DNA of 64,000 nucleotides from Chelonoidis abingdonii (lineage: Eukaryota; Chordata; Testudines; Testudinidae): positions 95,951,682-96,015,681 of the forward strand of contig NC_133770.1 in assembly GCF_003597395.2 (NCBI RefSeq), given 5' to 3'. The notes below the pieces were generated by a model that was not told where the DNA came from, did not search any database, and worked only from the letters and a program-made list of their open reading frames with translations. Numbering within the stretch: the first letter of the stretch is position 1; the number at the start of each line of letters is the position of its first letter. Of the stretch, positions 10,485-22,345 are shown piece by piece. The position numbers were made by a program, and so were the translations under genes.

Positions 10485-11680
10485 AGAATCATAGAAGATG
10501 AGGCTTGGAAGAGCCCAGGAAGTCATCTAGTCAATCCCCTGCTCAAAGCAGGACCAACCCCAGCATAAAATCATTTCAGGCCAGGGCTTTCTCAAGCTGG
10601 CCTTAAAAAAACCTCTAAGAATGGATTCCACCACCTCCCTAAGTAATTGCTTCCAGTGTTTCACCATCCTCTTAGCGAAATAGTTTTTTCCCCAATATCC
10701 ACCTAGACCTCCTCCACTGCAACTAAGGACCACTGCTTCTTGTTTGTTCACCTGCTACCACAAAGAATAACCTAGCTCCATCCTCTTGGAACTCCCCTTC
10801 AGGTATTGTTGAAGGTGCTATCCAAATCCCCCCTCACTTCTTCTCTTCTGCAGACTAAACAAGCCAACTTCTCTCAGCCTTTCCTCGTAAGTCATGTGCC
10901 CCGTCCCCTAATTCATTTTCTTGCCCTCTGCTGGACTTATTCTTCTCTCATTTGTCCACATCCTTTCTGTAGTGGGAGGCTCAAAACTTGACACAATACT
11001 CCAGATATGGCCTCACCAGTGCCAAACAGAGGGGATAATCACTTCCCTCAATCTGCTGGCAATGCTCCTACTAATGCAGCCCAATATGCCATTAGCCTTC
11101 TTGGCGACAAGGGCACACTGTTGACTCGTATCCAGCTTATGGTCCACTGTAATCCCCAGGTCCTTTTCTGCAGAACTACGGCTTAGCCAGTCAGTCCGCA
11201 GCCAGGAGTAGTGCATGGGATTCTTCCACTCTAAGTTCAGGACTCTGCATTTGTCCTTGTTGAACCTCATCAGATTTCTTTTGGCCCAATCCTCCAATTT
11301 GTCTAGGTCACTCTGGACCCTAGCCCTACCCTCCATCTTATCTACTTCTCCCCCCAGCTTAGTGTCATCCGTGAACTTGCTGAGGGTGCAATCCATCCCA
11401 TCATTCTGATCATTAATGATGATGTTGAACAAAACCAGCCCCAGGACAGACCTTTGGGGAACACTGCTTTCTACCGGCTTCCAAATAGACATTGAGCCGT
11501 TGATCACCACCCATTGAGCCTGACAATCTAGCCAGCTTTCTATCCACCTTATAGTTCCTTCATCCAACCCATGCTTTTTTAACTTGCTGGCAAGAATACT
11601 GTGGGAGACCGTTATCAAAGCTTTGCTAAAGTCAAGATATATCACGTCCAATGCTTTCCCCATATCTACAGAGCCAGTTT
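10485..11680 (-). mobile_element. CR1 LINE, 5'-truncated
   Basis: A minus-strand CR1 of about 1.2 kb. Its 3' end is at 10485, where the plus strand reads 'agaatcatag', the complement of the CR1 end 'ctatgattct'. Its truncated 5' end lies near 11680, where a pyrimidine-rich unrelated sequence begins. It includes the C-terminal reverse-transcriptase region and the 3' part. Truncation at the 5' end is usual for LINEs, and no target duplication is expected for CR1. Confidence 0.95.
11013..11663 (-). pseudogene. CR1 reverse transcriptase, C-terminal fragment (216 codons open)
   Basis: The frame encodes the palm and thumb part of a CR1 reverse transcriptase. It begins near 'YLDFSKALITVSHSIL', the DFSKAFDTV region with its catalytic aspartate changed. 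It continues through 'SVPQRSVLGLVLFNI' (normally GVPQGSVLGP) to the active-site motif 'FTDDTKLGG' at 11375-11364. The canonical motif is FADD, so alanine is replaced by threonine while both aspartates remain. Next comes 'FNKDKCRVLNL' and a conserved C-terminal segment 'VAKKANGILGCISRSIASR'. The 216 uninterrupted codons suggest a fairly young copy, but the missing N-terminal half and the active-site changes mean it cannot work. The initiating methionine is internal and not a real start. Confidence 0.9.
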
Positions 11681-11684
11681 CTTC

Positions 11685-12655
11685 CTTTTTCTATTTCCTT
11701 TGCTACCTCATCATCATTCCTTCCACCTCAAGTATCTCATTCCCTCTTCCTTTCCATCTCAAGCCAATTTCCATGCTTACTCCATCCACCCACTAACAGA
11801 ATACAGGTCACAATGGAGCCATGTCTCTTCTTTTCTGCTCACAGATCATCACCCTTCCCTGTCAGTCTCCATGATCAGGAAAATTAGTTCTGTCACTCCT
11901 CTTTACCATTCACATGGGCTGAATAGTTCCTGTCCCTGTGAGGCACAGAGATAGGGAAGCAGAGTAAGTAACTTCGTTCACTACAAAGGCCAGAGTGAAA
12001 TGATAGATTTCTCTGCTCCCATTCATGCAAGGGAGAGGTAGGGATGAACAAGGGAGCGTCTTTCGCCAGGGCCCTAATCCCAGTCACCTGATGCCTGATA
12101 TTACTACTCTTTTGGAATAGAATCAGCACCAGCACATCTTACTGTGGTAGGCTACCAATCCAGCACTTATTTACGTTACCCCTCACAAACACATACACAA
12201 TAGGCTCCATACTAGCATTCTCAGATCTCTGTACCTGAGATTAAACAGCTCCAGTAAGAGGAGTTGGAGATAACCAATCAGTCAAAGCAGAAGCCCTAGC
12301 ACTATAAGTGTGCGTAGACAGAGCAGCAAGGAAGAATGCAGAAACAGTGCCCTCGAATTCCCCTTGTAGCAACAGGCCCGTACTGAATTTATCCACACAG
12401 GACAGATGGTGGCCTTTAAGAGCTGAAAGGCATATCGCCATCCCTACAATACTGGATCAATAATGTTCTATATTACATCTCAGTGAAATGACCAGCCTAA
12501 CCAACTTCTTGTGTCAAAATATCACAGGATTGTGGGAAAACTCATGAATGTCCTTGGTTCATAATCCAGTGACTAGTATTTAGGCATCAGACTTATAGCT
12601 GCAGACAAAACTGTGTAAACTTTACTTTTCTATGTGGGTGATAGATGTAGATGAT
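11685..12655. other. Pyrimidine-rich stretch then unremarkable sequence
   Basis: 11680-11790 is strongly pyrimidine-rich on the plus strand, giving chance frames rich in serine and proline. The rest shows no repeat ends or genes. Confidence 0.55.
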
Positions 12656-12659
12656 ATAA

Positions 12660-12800
12660 GAAATACTTTTCAGAGTAGTAGCCATGTTAGTCTGTATCAG
12701 AAAAAAGAACAGGAGTATTTGTGGCACCTTAGAGACTAACATATTTATTTGAGCATAAACCATCGTGGGCTAAAACCCACTTCATCGGATGCATGCAGTG
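12660..12800 (-). mobile_element. Dispersed repeat, copy B
   Basis: Minus-strand relative of the repeat at 7868-7990, sharing 'gaagtggg', 'gttagtctctaaggtgccac' and 'cagactaacatggctac'. It continues rightward into a (GA)n microsatellite (12825-12845) and a foldback (12894-12983) that seem to belong to the same longer element. Confidence 0.65.
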
Positions 12801-12824
12801 GAAAATACAGTAGGAAGATATATA

Positions 12825-12845
12825 GAGAGAGAGAGAGAGAGAGAG
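12825..12845. repeat. (GA)n microsatellite
   Basis: About ten AG units, uninterrupted. Confidence 0.9.
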
Positions 12846-12893
12846 GACATGAAAAAATAGGTGTTGCCATGCTAACTAAAAGGAGAGTAATCA

Positions 12894-12983
12894 GCTAAGG
12901 TGGGCTATTTTCCTGCTGATAACATATATTATATATATAAGTTAAGGTGGGCTATTATCAGCAGGAGAATAGCCCACCTTAAC
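12894..12983. repeat. Three-unit foldback
   Basis: The 29 bases at 12894-12922 match the reverse complement of 12955-12983 at 27 positions. A further direct copy of the stem, GTTAAGGTGGGCTATT at 12941-12956, pairs perfectly over 16 bases with 12968-12983 around an 11-base loop. Two alternative hairpins can therefore form. Confidence 0.85.
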
Positions 12984-12984
12984 T

Positions 12985-15130
12985 GATCTCTAAGACGCCA
13001 CAAGAAATACTACTGTATATGAATGGTATAAAATCAACCAATTTGGCTGACTATTATATTACTTATGTTATTTAAGCACCAACACAATGTGCATGGCACT
13101 CTACAAGACACAAAGAAAGATATCCGCAGCTCTGAGTAACTGGTGCTCATGGGCTTCCTGGAACAAGTAAATCTTGAGAACTTTAACATCGGGCATTAAG
13201 ATGGCATTAAGGTGGCATGGTAGATCAGTACTGGTAGGACATTGCATGCTTAGGAGCAGCACAGAAAAAGACACAACGTCAGGAGCCAGAGGAGACAAAT
13301 TGGACCTCAAGGTTGGTATTGCTGGAAGAGCAGGAAGGAATGTAAATAAGCAATGTGTAATTTTTGAGGTGGAACACACCTCTAAAAAGCTTCTAAGGTA
13401 AGGGCAGGGAGCGGAAACTTAAAACTAGGAATAAGAGGGTGGAGGCTGACATGCAGGAGAAAAATAATCTTAAAAGCCATATTGTGGAGCAGTTCAAGGG
13501 CAGGCAAAATAGGTATGCATGAGGCCAAAGTAATGAAGGAGAGTAACAAATGTGCAAACTTTTAGTTGTTAAGAGTGAGAAGAGGAGTTGAATTTTTGAT
13601 ATGTAGTAAAAAACAAAAAAAAAGGCAAGACTGGTTTCTAAAATTATTCAACCGCCCTCTCCAGCCAGAGTTTAACATGTTGCAGTTCTTTATACAGTTT
13701 ATACGTATCTCAGCCATGTGCCACGTTGGCAATATTAAAACAATGCTGTTACAAATGGACTTAAAAAAGGTGACCATTGTTTTCCAACATCCTCACCATA
13801 TCTTAGACCTTGAATTAAATGTTTAAGATTAAATAAATAACAAACATTTTGTTTGTTTGGTCTGTTAAGACACTAGTTTTTCCTCTTAGTTGGTAGTACT
13901 CCAAATAAGAAAAGAAATTAAACATATTACTGGCAACAAAGCAGTTTTTCACAACACAGTTTAGCATGCTGGCTCTTTAGCACGCACTTTCTTCTTGCTA
14001 CATATGACAGAGGAGTTTATTAATCAAGAATGTTAGACCTATGTGAGAACATGATCCATTCTCAATATTTACTTCAGAGAAGTAATGGAGAGGTGCCAGA
14101 CTATTAAAGAGGTCATCATTCTTATGAAACATTAAATTAAAAGGCCTGTCAGTCTATGTAAAAAGCTTAAGTAAAGGCTCATGGCAATTTAGAAAACAGA
14201 AGTTAACCCCAGTATCCTGGGCAGCACTTCTCCTTCCAATATAAGAGGTTCAAGTGTCCAAGGTTGTGAGTGTGCTATTATTGAGACCATAATAGCTACT
14301 AAGCAGTCATCTCACTATCCTCATTAATTTGCCAAGCCCTTTTGTGGCTCTTTAATATGAAAGGTGTTATTCAAATCTGTTCTAGCCATGAAATAATCCT
14401 ATTTACCAATAAGTATAAAACTCCAGTATGGTATATGAAAGCAATACAACAGAATTATCCCCTGGCAATATTGTAGGGAAGGAAAAAGCGACGTGATCAT
14501 CAGATGGTTTTAATCCAAGCCACCCAAGTGGGATAAGTTTGAAAATTTTAAAGATGAATATTGAATTTTTAATTTTTTTGGTATTTTTTTCTTTTAAAGA
14601 GAGGGAAATGCCTGGAAATGAAAATAAAAATGAAGTGGTCAATTTGCAATGTTATTGCCACAAATTGTGGAAGTTAATTTTCCTGGCAAGACTGGAGCCT
14701 GCAGCACAGAAAGTTGACAACACACACTACAGAAGCACAGTTTTCCCCAGACAGAGGGATCTGACAGCTGGTTCGGTACAAAACAGTAATGCAGCAGAGG
14801 TTTCTTAAATCAGGCATCAGAAGCGTCCCTAGTCAGTATACAGTAAAAGCCCATTCTCTGTGCTAGAGGATTTTCAATTTGTGACCTTGCACTCCCTCAA
14901 CATTAGTAACTATTGCTAGTTCCACAAGCGAGAGCACACAAATTCCCATGATTTACAAAACCAATGGAGAGAGGTCAAATCCAGATTAAGTCAACTGGAG
15001 GAGTAATACCTACACAAAGATTAGTTAATAAATGTATTGTCCTTTCTCCCTTCTCTCCCATCAAGCGGTGGATACAATACACCCACTGGGCTGGCTCTGG
15101 AAAGTGAAAGGGATACTAAGAGAAAAATAA
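12985..15130. other. No gene seen
   Basis: AT-rich sequence with A runs. 13071-13180 ('gcatggcactctacaagaca' ...) might be a very old SINE, but the match is weak. Frames at 13101-13401, 13562-13826 and 14403-14808 overlap on opposite strands and show no domains. Confidence 0.55.
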
Positions 15131-15134
15131 AAAG

Positions 15135-15395
15135 GAGATGGCATTGTCTGGTGGACAGGAAAATGGAGTGGGACTCAGGAGACTTAGATTTTCATGCTCA
15201 TTCAGCCACTGGCCTGCTGTGACACCTCCACCAAGTCACTTCACCACTCTGCTTCCCTTCCAGCCCTTTGTATGTCTTGTGTATTCAGAGTGTGTGTAAG
15301 CTCTTTGGGACACTGACTGTCTTTCACTAGGTGTTTCTGCAGCCCCTAGCACAACAGGGCCTCAATCTTGCTTGGAGCCTCTAGGATGAACCATA
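15135..15395 (+). mobile_element. MIR-like SINE with L2-type tail
   Basis: Head and core: 'tctggtggacaggaaaatgg', 'ggactcaggagactt', 'caccaagtcacttcaccact'. Tail: 'gtaagctctttgggacactg' and 'cccctagcacaacagggcct'. Motif order and length fit a near-full reptile MIR/CORE-type SINE. The same tail recurs at 17524, 48246 and 62818. Confidence 0.75.
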
Positions 15396-15399
15396 ATAT

Positions 15400-17520
15400 A
15401 AACAAAAATATTCATTTAAATAATGAGAAATGTTAACAAGATTTAATTAGTTAATAATCTTTAAATACACTAAGCTGGAAGAGTAAAAGATCACAATCTC
15501 TGCTTTATGAGTCTTTTCTATCAACATCTACATAAAAATTTTCAATACACAAAAATAGTTAGAAATGTTTTTTAAAAGCATACTAGTTAAGTAGGGATTG
15601 TCACCCTACCCATACAATAGGCTTACTATTATATATATTATACACACACCCATACATCAAGATCATGTTTTTCACAGTTTCCCTTGCCAATTCTACTAAT
15701 TATCCAATATTTAGGTTTAAACATATGTTGTCTCCCTTGCAGTGAATCCTTTCCTCCTACATGGTGCTGCAGTGAAGTCACTGCGCTGACTTTAGGCCCT
15801 ATCGTGCACGCTCTGAAGTCAGTGGGTGTTTTGCCATTGAATTCAAGGGTACTGGGATCAGACCCTGACAATTCAGTGACTGCTGTAGTAATGAGAAATA
15901 TTTGCATTTAAATGACAGCTGTCAAAAAACAGAAAGGGAGATTAAAGTTTTCAGCAAAGTAAACTGCATTGGTATGAATGTTCTTTTGCCACGTCTTCCT
16001 TCTTTAAATCTGCTCTAATAATTTAGTATTCTGAAAGACTCAAAGTGAAACATATTAAGTCATTGGAACAGCTTCCACTAACCCAAGGTCTAGGTCTAAC
16101 AAGACCTTAGGGACACTAAGGACACAGCCACCTTAGCAGACAGAGTAAACAGCGATATCTTGGATTCTCAGTGAGTTTTGTTCTCCCTGTTACCCCAACA
16201 AAGCGATTAGAGACAAAACGCTCTCTCTCCATAGTCCTGTCTATCTGAGCTTCTAATCTCAGGATTCTGCTAAATTTAATTTCTCTATGTATGAGCAGTG
16301 CACAATAGAATGGCATACTGGGGAGAGCAAAGTTAAAATCAAAAGGAGAGACAAAGGGATATGAAAAAGAAAATTCAGAAGAATAAAAAACAATCATTTA
16401 AATCTTTCCATACAGAGGAGCTGAGTACTGCTGGCAGTGGAAAGATTACTTCAGTCAGCCCATGCCATGCTGACTACCTTCTAGTAAGAGCTCCAGGACA
16501 GATCACAAATATAGCTATGTTCCATTAGCTGGGACTAGGAAAGGACAGAATTTAAATGGGAAAGACAGCAGCCTAAAATAACTGCATTAAATGAATGCTA
16601 ACCCACAAACCCAGAAAAGGGGTATAATATTCAGATGGCCACAGACGTAGTAACTCAGAATTAGTGTCTATAAACGATAAATAATCCTGCTATACAAGAC
16701 TGCAGTTTAATATAAGTGTACAGCATCACTTGAAAGAGGAAGAGAGAAACAAATTCATGGGCTACTTACAGATATCAGTAGATAGGAACCACATCACTTG
16801 ACTGTCAGTGTACCTACAGGACTAACATTACAAATTAATTTGAAAAAATCATATATATATACACAAACTGTCACTCTCTCTAACTGACTTAAAAACTGGA
16901 TTACAATCCTTGAAATCAAATTAAACAAGTGTGTGTGAATTTAACACTGAGGCCACTGAAGGCCAAAACTTTAGAAGTTATGGCAGTAACAGGTGTGTAC
17001 AGCCTATAATTCCACGTTTGGAAAGGAACAAACCCCACTGGGCACTCTACGGTAGCTTTAGTTTGTTACTTTTGTTTTATTAGTGATGCCCCAAGTGACC
17101 ATGCAGAATTTAGTGAGTAGATTTGCTATCTAAACAAGTCACTGCTAAACTTTGGTGACAGTCCCACAAACGCTTACAGCAACTATACCTCGGTTGCCGT
17201 GAAGCAGCATCAATAAAGGCATGTATGGAGACAGCCAGAATGAAAACGCATATGCCAAACTGAAGAGAGAATTAATGTGAATGCTTGGGAAGAGGAGGGA
17301 ACCCCACAAAAGGAGAAGACTGAACTACAGCACGTTCTTTTCCTAAATGTTGAAGCAGCACAGACAGGAACCGCAATTATTCAGAGGCGAGGAAAATTCT
17401 AAACAAAACACTCCCCCACCATCCAACAGAGGCTGGGGAAAGTGAAAAACCTATCCTACCTCTCCCACCCACCTATTTCCAGAGAGAGAAACTCCCCTCT
17501 GTACTGAGCAGAAAGCTCTA
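15400..17520. other. No gene seen
   Basis: AT-rich sequence with a short AT/AC run at 15630-15650. 15780-15860 contains 'aagtcagtgggtgttttgcc', probably a relic of an old dispersed repeat. No coding evidence. Confidence 0.55.
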
Positions 17521-17523
17521 GTT

Positions 17524-17628
17524 TAGATTGTAAATACTTCAGAGAAGAGACTGTTGTCTTCCTGTGTGTGCGAAGAGTGCCTAGCACATTATGGGCAGTA
17601 CTAGAATACAAAATAAAATAATAATGAT
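17524..17628 (+). mobile_element. SINE tail fragment (L2/MIR type)
   Basis: 'Gattgtaaatacttcagaga' followed by 'gagactgttgtcttcctgtg' and 'agtgcctagcacattatggg', ending in A-rich 'aaaataaaataataat'. This is the same tail as at 15270-15395. Confidence 0.65.
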
Positions 17629-17634
17629 GTGGGA

Positions 17635-19465
17635 GAAAGCTCAAAAAATCTCCTTTTCTTATCCAGCAGCTGAAGAGAATAACACTCCAAATTTATCAGA
17701 CACCTGCTAGCCAGGGGCTGATATGAAAAATGGAACCTCAAAATACAGTCCAGGGGCAGAACCTCAGAATAAATCCCCAAACTATCCCCCATTCTCAAAA
17801 GCCCGGGATAGTGAGGAGGGAGAGAGAGAGAGAGCGAGCTGGATGTCTCATTAGCCTGTTGCTGTAAGAGGTAGGTGGCTCCCTCAATAAGGTCAGTTTT
17901 CATATTTCCCTCTGGCTAGTAGCATCTGGTAAATGTTTCAAGCCTTGAGCACATGGATGTCTATGGTGTCAGTTCTTACAAACAAGAATAAAACATTGCC
18001 ATCACATCTTTAATATCTGATTTTCTTTAACAACAGCTCTTAGGGAAGTCTCATTTGAACCATGGCCCAATTTTTTGTGTGTGTGTGAGGAGGGAGGGTA
18101 AGAGAGGCTTAAAAAAAAATCAAATATTGCCAGTAGATATTGCCAGTTTTGTTATTATTATGTTTTGAAATACCAATGGAAAACACTCATTAAAGCTGCT
18201 TTATTAAATGAATATGACAGATTCCAGCTTCCATCTTTACTTTTAAATTCTCTTTGGTGAAGCTTCCTCCCAGTAAAGGGTTATTTGAATCTTTCTAATG
18301 TTTCTACAAGCCTCATTTTAGAACCCCCACCGGACGAACAGCAAGGTCCTTCCATGACTTTGTTAAAATCTCTCACATTAAAAGCGTCACTGATATTATT
18401 CTAGATTACTCCAGGACTTTCTTCTTTTATCATGTACCCACATTATATTCAGTTGTGCCAGACTGAACACAAATGGGTACAGATTAAGTATTTAAATTCA
18501 CCATTCCAGTATGAGTACCAAAGAAATACCTATGGATCAGTAAAATATGTTTTTAACGGTTTTGGCTTCAGAGCTTTTAACAAGCAAATGCCAAAAAAAC
18601 ATTTTTTTATAAAAAATTATAGAAAATTATGGGCCCAATTTCTCATTTACACCACGCCCCCTTTATACCATTCTGGCAGTGCAGAGGTATGTTGAAGGAT
18701 ATGGCAAAACACTTTTAGCACAAACTCCTCCCCAGCTGCCAGACCTTCCACTTCATTTTTCTTTGGAGGCTACTGGAAATCTCCCTCTCTCATACTCTTG
18801 CAGGAGCATGAGCGTGTTTGTGTGTGTGTCAGTCAAAAAATATGGGGAGGATTCAAATTCGAAGTGTTTATCACTCTCCTTTCCTCTCCTCAATTTAACA
18901 CATTGCTAACTGGTGCTCTTTTTAAAGCTCTGGCAGACTAACACTTTAAACATCTAGGAACAGGAAAATACATACCTGTGGTTCTCTTTTTCACTTGATA
19001 TCAACTATATTTCACGGTTTTGTTGCTAAAATGTTTCCATTCAGTATGAGTAATTAATATTTTATGTTAATATTTATATAATAGATACTTCAGATTAATA
19101 TCTAAATAACTTTACAGCTGTGGCTGTTCTCACGGTAGTGTGTTTTCATCATAGTTAATTTCACTCTTTGTGATCTTTCTTTTCTTGATTACAGATGTGT
19201 TATATTAAAAGAGAACAATAAATCAAACTGACCAACTGGCAGACATTGTAGTGGTGAATTTGATGCAACACTTGGCTCTGGGAATAGCACTGGCGCAGTT
19301 ATATGTAAGAGGATTCCAGGAGCTTGTGTGTTTTATATTACACTGTTTCAGTTCCTACCATCTGATCTAATGCGCAACACTGAAACGGACTCAGACCAGA
19401 AGGAACTTTCCTGTTAACTAGCAAACACTGAAAAAGGAGACAGAGAACCAGCACTGGAAGTTTCT
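17635..19465. other. No gene seen
   Basis: AT-rich sequence with a GA-rich run at 17818-17838 and a short TG run near 18078. Frames at 18432-18695 and 18679-18909 are unrecognised. Confidence 0.55.
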
Positions 19466-19504
19466 CTAGATCAGTGGTTATAAAACTTTTGTATTGGTTA
19501 ACCC

Positions 19505-20165
19505 CAGAGTTGGCTCTAGATTTTTTGCCGCCCCAAGCAAAAAAATTTTTGGCTGCCCCCCCACTCCAGCCCTGGGCTCTCACCTCCCCCCCCGACACCA
19601 CCAGTGCCCTCCCCAACCCGTATCCCCAGTCGCCCCAGCCCTGGGCTCTCTCTTCCCCCTCATCCGCATCCCTTGCCCCCGAGCCCTGGGCTCCCCCCTA
19701 TCAGTGCTGACTCCGCCTGCCCCCCCCGCCTCCAGCTGTCCGGCGCTGGCAGGGTTGGGGTAAGCTGTGAGGCTCCCAGGCCACACCTCAGCCCAGGGTC
19801 CCTCCAGCCAGGGCTCCGGCCTCCAGGAAGGGCAGGACCCGGGAGGGCAGAGCCGGGGAACCGCCCCAGCAGGAGACTGAGGAGCTGGGACAGGGTAGCC
19901 CCAGAGGGAGCGGAGCCCTGGAGGTAGCTCTATGCCCCATGGGACGGCCCCCAGCCCAAATGTCCTCCGCTCGTAGCCTGCCTGGCCCAGCCACAAGGTG
20001 CGGGCGCTGCTCCCCCGTGGCCCCAGGATGCGACATACTGCTGCTGCCAGGGCCGGCTCTAGGCTTTTGCCACCCGAAACAAAAAAAAGATGGCCAGAAT
20101 GCCGCCCTTGAAAATGTGCCACCCCAAGCACGTGCTTGGTTTGCTGGTGCCTAGAGCCGGCCCTG
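19505..20165. mobile_element. Inner hAT element with 8-bp duplication
   Basis: Starts CAGAGTTGGCTCTAGA and ends GCCTAGAGCCGGCCCTG, imperfect inverted repeats. The duplication GTTAACCC (19497-19504) versus GTTAACTC (20166-20173) matches at 7 of 8 bases and lies in the outer hAT. The interior is strongly C-rich (19555-19720). All long frames here (19338-20179, both strands) are by-products of this composition, not genes. A second copy of the left end, CAGGGCCGGCTCTAGGC, occurs at 20048. Confidence 0.85.
20048..20165. repeat. Internal short copy of the same hAT family
   Basis: CAGGGCCGGCTCTAGGC at 20048 and its exact complement at the shared right end (20149-20165) form a perfect 17-bp inverted pair around 84 bases. 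It is either an insertion of a short copy into a longer one or a tandem rearrangement. Confidence 0.75.
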
Positions 20166-20387
20166 GTTAACTCTTTCACACAGCAAGCCCTCTCATAAAT
20201 ATAATTTTTTTTTTAATTTAACACCATTATAAATAACTTCACAACCCCCGAGGGGTCACAACCCCCAGTTTGAGAACCCCTGTTCTAGCTGACACAGTTC
20301 TCATGACTAATTTTCTTATACTTCTCTAACTTCCCTTGCCTTCTCTCTCACTTCTCTGACTCCCTTTTTCTGCATATACATTCACAC

Positions 20388-21190
20388 TGTAACAGGTGGC
20401 TTCCTCCTTGGTGTCCCCTCAGGGCTGCCCTGCAAGTGACCCCTTGCTGGGCTAACCCAAAGGACTCCACTTCAGGCTCTTACTTAAAAATTGGCCCCGA
20501 GGAGGGGTCTTGTATTACAACAACATACTCCAAATAGCCCATTACAAAAGCCCCAAAACAGTCTATATCTATGTAGCTCTTTTTCTCACCATTCCCCAGT
20601 GTCTTCCATCACAGCGAGGCTCCTTGTTTGTCCTCTGCCAGGATAGTCATCCCAGCCCTTCCTTCTGGAGGGCAACCTCACACTTCCCAGTGGGAAGTCC
20701 CACAAGTCTCTCTGCTGGGACCATCCTTGCCAGGGAAGCATCCTTCACTGCCTCTGGCCCTCAACTGTTTTGGGGGATCCAGCTCTCCAGCGCTCCACTG
20801 CTACCACTTCCTTCAGCCCTCTGTGGCCCTTGGCTCCAGCTGAGAGCCAGCTGCCATCTACCTTTGCTGCTGCTCCTCCTGCCTTCAGACCTCCCCAGCA
20901 CAGTCCTTTCTCTCTAGCTTGGGGACACCATCCAGCACACCCCTCTTTCTATTCCCCTGCCTTCAGCTTTCTCCCAAGAACCACCTTCTGTCTCTGACAG
21001 CTCCCGTCTTCTACTCCTCTTGTGTCGAACTGCTACCTGACTCAGTCTGCTGTGAATCCTGACGGACTTTTTATTGCCTCATCCTCTTAATTGGCCCAGC
21101 TGGACAGGGGAGCTGAGCCCAGTTTCATTTAATAGGCCAGCTACCTTTTTACACAATCCTTAGAAGCTAAGCTTCTCACACTTCTTACTT
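20388..21190. mobile_element. Possible LTR-like repeat
   Basis: A C/T-rich block starting TGTAACAGGTGGC, with short promoter-like and A/T-rich signals toward 21070 ('ctttttattgcctcatcc'). Its composition differs sharply from both flanks and resembles turtle LTRs. No matching 3' end or target duplication was found. The 135-codon frame at 20510 has no domain. Confidence 0.35.
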
Positions 21191-22195
21191 CCCTCAATAT
21201 AACTGCTGACGCTGGCATATCAAAACATTAAAGTTCATTTTGACCACAACTACTATTCTCAATGCAACATACACAATCCATCTTCTATACAGCAGGAATC
21301 CCTTCTGGGAAATCTCAAACCCACTCAAACAGTGTGGGTTTGAATTTCCCAAAGAAATCCAAGTTTTACCTAGTGCCCTCCCTACAATTAGTGATCCAAT
21401 CAGCCAGCCTACCAAGTGTTTTTGGTGAACTGAAACAGAAAAAAGACTAAGCTTCAGAGTGACTAAGTATTTAAAAGTGTCCCCCAAGGTCATGTCTAAA
21501 GAGGACCTTAAACAAAACCTAAGAACGACTGGTTAAAATATTACCTGTTATCATACGACCACATTCAGTCAAAGGCCAGAAAAACATTTCCATTTGAAAA
21601 AGTTAGCATTTGCTACTCTTACAATCACATCAAAAGGCTGAATAAAAATGTGTATAAAATAAGAAATTTTAACACCTTAGCTCCCTTCCCTTGCCCTTTC
21701 CTTTCTCTGTGCGTACAAGCACGCACATACAATTTATTATATAACTGGAGGTGTCTGTGCTTTAGGGTTCCTTCAGTAGTTTTCCTTCAGTCTAGTTTAC
21801 TAGGATTGTTCATCCTTTTATATTTCAGTTCATAGTCTGTCTAAAACTCTCTATGATATTTTCTCTCATTTAACCTAGTTTCACCTTCACTGTTCTCTCC
21901 CCTATTCCCTCAAAACAAATCTGTAGCGAAGGTATGTTAACCCCTGTTGTACATGCCACCCACCTGCCTCAAGGAGTGGAGGTACTTGATGAGGGCAGCA
22001 GTGAAAAAGGACAGTCCTAGGAGCAAGGGAGGGAGACACTTGCTGAAGGACACTAGGTAACTCCTCTTCTCGGGAGTCTCTGGTACCCACTGGCCAACAG
22101 AGGGGTGCTGACTGGCCAACATACCCCAGGATTTAACATGAAGCAGGAACCACGTGGAACGTCTTTCAAATCCATTCCAGCAGCCCCACACTGAA
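21190..22195. other. No gene seen
   Basis: Mixed sequence. 21900-22180 is less AT-rich and may be repeat-derived, but I cannot place it. Confidence 0.5.
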
Positions 22196-22199
22196 CTAG

Positions 22200-22345
22200 G
22201 AATGGGAATCTGGCCTGACAGATGCTATGAGTCTAGCCAATCACTGGTTTGGGGATCAGGAAGGAATTTTTTCTCCCATGGGCCAACTGGCAGAGGACCA
22301 GGGAGTTTTTCCACCATCCTTGCATCACCTTCGACCTACAGTAGG
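22200..22345 (+). mobile_element. CR1 3' UTR fragment
   Basis: 'Ctggtttggggatcaggaag', 'gaattttttctcccatgg' and 'ggccaactggcagaggacca' are in the order of a turtle CR1 3' untranslated region. The terminal part of the same type of UTR is seen at 24308-24466. Confidence 0.55.

Larger units (their letters stand above)
19472..20282. mobile_element. Outer hAT element, interrupted
   Basis: Starts CAGTGGTTATAAAACTTT and ends with AGTTTGAGAACCCCTG, the inverted-repeat ends of a hAT family. The flanks CTCTAGAT (19464-19471) and TTCTAGCT (20283-20290) match at 6 of 8 bases, as a decayed 8-bp duplication. Most of its length is a second hAT element (19505-20165). Without that insertion the host element is only about 140 bp. 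Confidence 0.8.

Noticed and set aside
19338..20179. Overlapping long frames on both strands, up to 199 codons
   Set aside because: They lie in nested hAT elements with C-rich composition, which removes stop codons by chance. No domain, start context or splice sites.
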